A DNA stretch of 64,000 nt from Ziziphus jujuba (taxonomy: Eukaryota > Streptophyta > Magnoliopsida > Rosales > Rhamnaceae), in the NCBI RefSeq assembly GCF_031755915.1, contig NC_083382.1:10037501-10101500 (forward strand), written 5' to 3'. Shown one piece after another: positions 60,748 through 64,000 of the stretch. The translations under genes were made by a program, and so were the position numbers. Below the pieces are notes generated by a model. The model saw nothing but the letters and a program-made list of their open reading frames with translations. It had not been told where the DNA came from and did not search any database. How positions within the stretch are numbered: the first letter of the stretch is position 1; every line of letters starts with the position of its first letter.

Positions 60748-62775
60748 TGGAGGATTTTCTAATTTTTAGCATTTACTTTATTTGGAAAAAAATCTATTAT
60801 ATAAAAATAAAATAAAATAAAAACAGAAACAAAACCCTGGATAGTTATAAATTTTTTTTACTGTTCTAAAAGGGGGTAGGATGTTGGAAGCCGATAAAGT
60901 TAAGTCTTAAATTTTATGAGCTCAGGTATATTTATGCGAAATTATATATAAAAAGATATTTTATAATTATATTAATATTTTAATTATTATAAAGTTACTA
61001 AATAAATAAAATAATTTATATATTAAATGTCAAAATATATATAAATTTATATTATTTTTATATGGGTAATAAATATGAATTAACATATAATTTATCATAA
61101 TATATTTATAAAAATTTATGTTTTCAATAATAGATTAGTTTTAAAATATATATATTGTAAACCTATAATTACATAAGAATTCTTAGATTAATACATACTT
61201 TAACTATTATCATAATCTAACTCTTATCTAATTCTTTATTTGACTCAAATTTAATATTTACATCGTCATCCAACTCATCTTCCATGTCATTCGATACAAA
61301 ATTATTTTCTTCGGGCTTCCTAGTTTCAACTTGAGTATTTCTAAAACTTTTTTAAATGGTAACATATCATTCTCCATCTCATCATCATTTTTATTATCAT
61401 CATAATCTTCGACAATCTATGATTGTGCAATACTGATATCACTTATTAGTAGTCTCTAATTCCTTTTTTTATTTAATTTTTTCCTTTTTTTGTTAAATTT
61501 TCTCTCTAATTTCTTAATGCTTATACATTATGATTTCTTTTTTCTTTTTTTTGTTTAAGAAAAAAAAAACTTAATCTTTAAAAAGTTTTCATTTGGAAAC
61601 AATATTTTTTATTTTTATTTTTGAATTTTTTATGAATTGTTTTTTAACAATTTTTAAAATATAATCTTAGAAGAAAAAAAAACTTTAAACAAAAAGGTTA
61701 GCACCTTTTAGCGCCTAAGCACGTATTAACCGGTCAACACAATGTTGATTATTTTTTTCTAAAACTTGTTACTGTGTAAGGCGTTATCTAAAAGCATCAC
61801 GTCTAGACGACGTTTTTTTTCGCCTTTTAGAATACTGATTTTTTTTTAAACTTTTAATAGATGATTTGTTTAAAATAAATAATTAAATATTGAATTAAAT
61901 AGTCTGAATACATTAACATTACATATGTATCAAATTTATGAATAATCTAAAAAATTAACAACAAATTTTCATTAACGAACTACAAGGTTAAATAATTGAT
62001 TAAAAATCTATTAAATATCATTAAATAAATAAAATAATATTATATATAAAAAATAATGATAAAAGTTAAGGTTAATTTGTCCGATAAACGGTGGAATAAA
62101 ATATATATTTTAAAATTTTAATATTATTTTATTTAGTTGAATTTTTAAAATTTGATTAATTTATTCCCATAAAATTGCAATTTTTCAAAATAAAATATTC
62201 ATACTTTTTATTAAAAAACTCAAACTATTCCTTAAAATAAGAAATAAATAGAAAAACACACTTTAAGTTTTTTTTTTTTTTTTAAAGCTTTGGAATTTTT
62301 TATTTTTTATTTTTTTACTCTTCATACTTTATTTTTGCATTTTTCTTGTTATTATTCTATTCAATGTTATATTTGATTATTTTTACCAAATTTATAAAAT
62401 AGAAATAACTATTGTATTCTTAAAAATTATCAATTTTGCCTTTTAAAGAATAATCATTCTGTGAACTAAACTTATCATAATTATTTCATCTCAAATTTGA
62501 TAAGGATTATATTATAAAAAACTCAAAAATTTATTTGTAAGCAAATATGTATATATATATATATATATATAATAAGCTCTCAATGTAATAAATTATTTTC
62601 TTCCACAATTTTTTAAATAAATAATTGGCAAATATTACATTTCGCAAGTTTCAAATTGTTAGGAAATTATTTATTAAGCTATTTATTTATTTATTATAAT
62701 TTCTATATTTACATCCGTTTCTTTCTCTCGTGTGGAATATACGTATCGAATAATTAGGCATCCTTTCGAACGCAG
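60748..62775. other. AT-rich intergenic DNA
   Basis: No gene seen. The short stretch near 61700-61850 (AGCGCCTAAGCACG, CGTCTAGACGACG, TTCGCCTTTTAG) is less AT-rich and may be an old element. An AT run lies at 62549-62571. Confidence 0.45.
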
Positions 62776-62993
62776 GGATTTGAGGTCAAACGGCGTCGCT
62801 TTTAACTCTCTATTGTATCCCAAAGAGGAAAGCTGCTCCTTTTGGGAGCTCTAAGCTAAAGAGACAAACCGCAATCCTTAGCGCCCCACTCAAGTGGCTT
62901 GGTGGCGATCACTGTTAACCGTGTTTGGGTTCCAAGAAAAGTAGAAGCATTGTGGTTTCCACTCCATCAAACACCCATTTGGCTCAATTTCAG
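62776..62993 (+). other. Possible 5' untranslated exon of a gene running off the right edge
   Basis: A GC-richer block (AAACGGCGTCGC, TTAGCGCCCCACTC) ends TTCAG followed by GTCAG, a good splice donor, and then a T-rich intron-like tract. No ATG opens a frame here. The last ~1 kb of the window is AT-rich and shows no recognisable exon. Confidence 0.35.
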
Positions 62994-64000
62994 GTCAGTT
63001 CATTTTTTTCCCCTTTTTTTTTTTGGCTAAGAAATCAGAATATCCATGAACCATGTTTTTGTTTCTTCGTTCTCTTGGAAACCAAACAATATCGGATGGA
63101 AAAGTGGTTCATCTCGGTTGCCCAGTTAAGACTTTTGTTTTGGTTTCTGGGTTTGTCTTTTTTGGTAACATGGATATAGAAATTTTACTCAGTTACTCCG
63201 ATATATGAAATACAAAAGAATTCAGGTCATATGGGATTTGGTATCTTTAATGAGTCCAAATTTTTCTACTAAATGCCGATATTAATCAATTTCCATCTAA
63301 ATCATCCGAAAGAAAATAAATATATATATTTATATATAAATTGTATTTATTCAAAACTATGGACTTGGTACTATTTTGTAATCTGGAGTGGTCATGTGTG
63401 TTTGGTTGTAGCGTTGCTATTGGAATTTTATACTATAGTTCTTCTTTTCTTCGAATTTTTTGGATTGGTGGAAACCTGCTAGGAGAGTTGAAAGTAGACA
63501 GCTACATGTATCCAGTGATTTTGTATGCTGTTTTGAGAAACAAAGAAGTTTAATATTTATCCCATTTTGCTTTCTTTGGTGTGAAAATAATTTTTTAAAA
63601 AAAAAAAAAGAGGAGGAAAAATTAGATTAAATCTTATCATGACATCATCTCTTTGCAATATAAGTTCATTTTTGTTTGTTAAATTTGTCATGATTACTTG
63701 AATAGATCTATATGGATTTAGCAAACTTGCTCAATTAGAATTTCTGAAGATGGAAACCTGGATAATTTGTCAATGGTCTTTCTACTACCGGGTCTTGAAA
63801 GATTTAGTTAGGTGGAAACATTGTGTGTCTGCTAACGAATTGGGCATAAATTATGAAGAGATCTATTCTGCTTTCATAAATCTTTGTTGACTTTTATTTT
63901 AAGGAATGTTCTATCTTAATAAATGTAGGTTTTTCCATATTCTTAAGCTTTCCTGTTTTCATTATTGTTTGTAAATGCTTTCCTTTTTGTCTATCTTCAT

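Noticed and set aside
59678..60762. Plus-strand open frames of 60-139 codons
   Set aside because: Antisense to FANCD2 exons 1 and 2, which have strong homology and splice signals on the minus strand.
62925..63179. 84-codon plus frame at the right edge
   Set aside because: It starts at TTG, not ATG, and runs across a likely splice donor at 62993. An untranslated exon is the better reading.

Overview
This window is plant nuclear DNA, most likely from a eudicot. It is AT-rich and full of LTR and DNA transposons. Its genes have GT-AG introns and plant family members: an A20/AN1 stress protein, a NIP aquaporin, a plant STR-type rhodanese and a UGT remnant. I cannot name the species from sequence alone.

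Layout. 1-7.5 kb is intergenic. It holds two very short LTR retrotransposons of one TRIM family (1220-1931 and 3211-3590) and two sets of tandem duplications (2.64-3.8 kb and 5.06-5.70 kb). 7512-13319 is a decayed Ty1/copia element on the minus strand, with a third TRIM copy nested in its left LTR. Beside it lies a UDP-glycosyltransferase pseudogene (13.35-14.01 kb). A short gene block follows: an intronless A20/AN1 stress-associated protein (15121-15549, +), a GRF/CCHC zinc-finger gene (16727-19348, +) and a single-domain rhodanese gene (19990-21178, -), whose exon 3 carries one extra base.

22683-33147 is a NIP5;1-like (boric acid channel type) aquaporin gene on the plus strand. Its first intron holds a 5.7-kb CACTA transposon (22872-28560, 3-bp target duplication AAT). 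Its second intron probably holds a Helitron. Exon 2 lacks 8 nt just after the first NPS motif, so the gene looks broken as sequenced. The CACTA carries an array of about 15 units. Each unit pairs tRNA-like A and B boxes with two hairpins built from the element's subterminal motif.

34294-49725 reads as one 15.4-kb Mutator-like element. It has ~100-bp terminal inverted repeats and a perfect 10-bp target duplication (GACAAACCAA). Inside are a decayed DUF1985/Ulp1-protease gene (+), a 1.8-kb array of direct then inverted repeats, a decayed MURA transposase (-), and fragments of three unrelated host genes, all on the minus strand: an SMP-domain lipid-transfer protein, the CTF18 clamp loader, and the 5' end of a PPR gene. 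The PPR fragment is open from its ATG and is phase-compatible with the first CTF18 exon.

50940-60575 is a FANCD2 gene on the minus strand (about 32 exons) with two E2F-type sites upstream of its start. The right edge is AT-rich intergenic DNA and a possible 5' untranslated exon of another plus-strand gene. The host genes are independent transcription units. The strongest biology here is how transposons have been inserted in, have captured, or lie beside damaged host genes.
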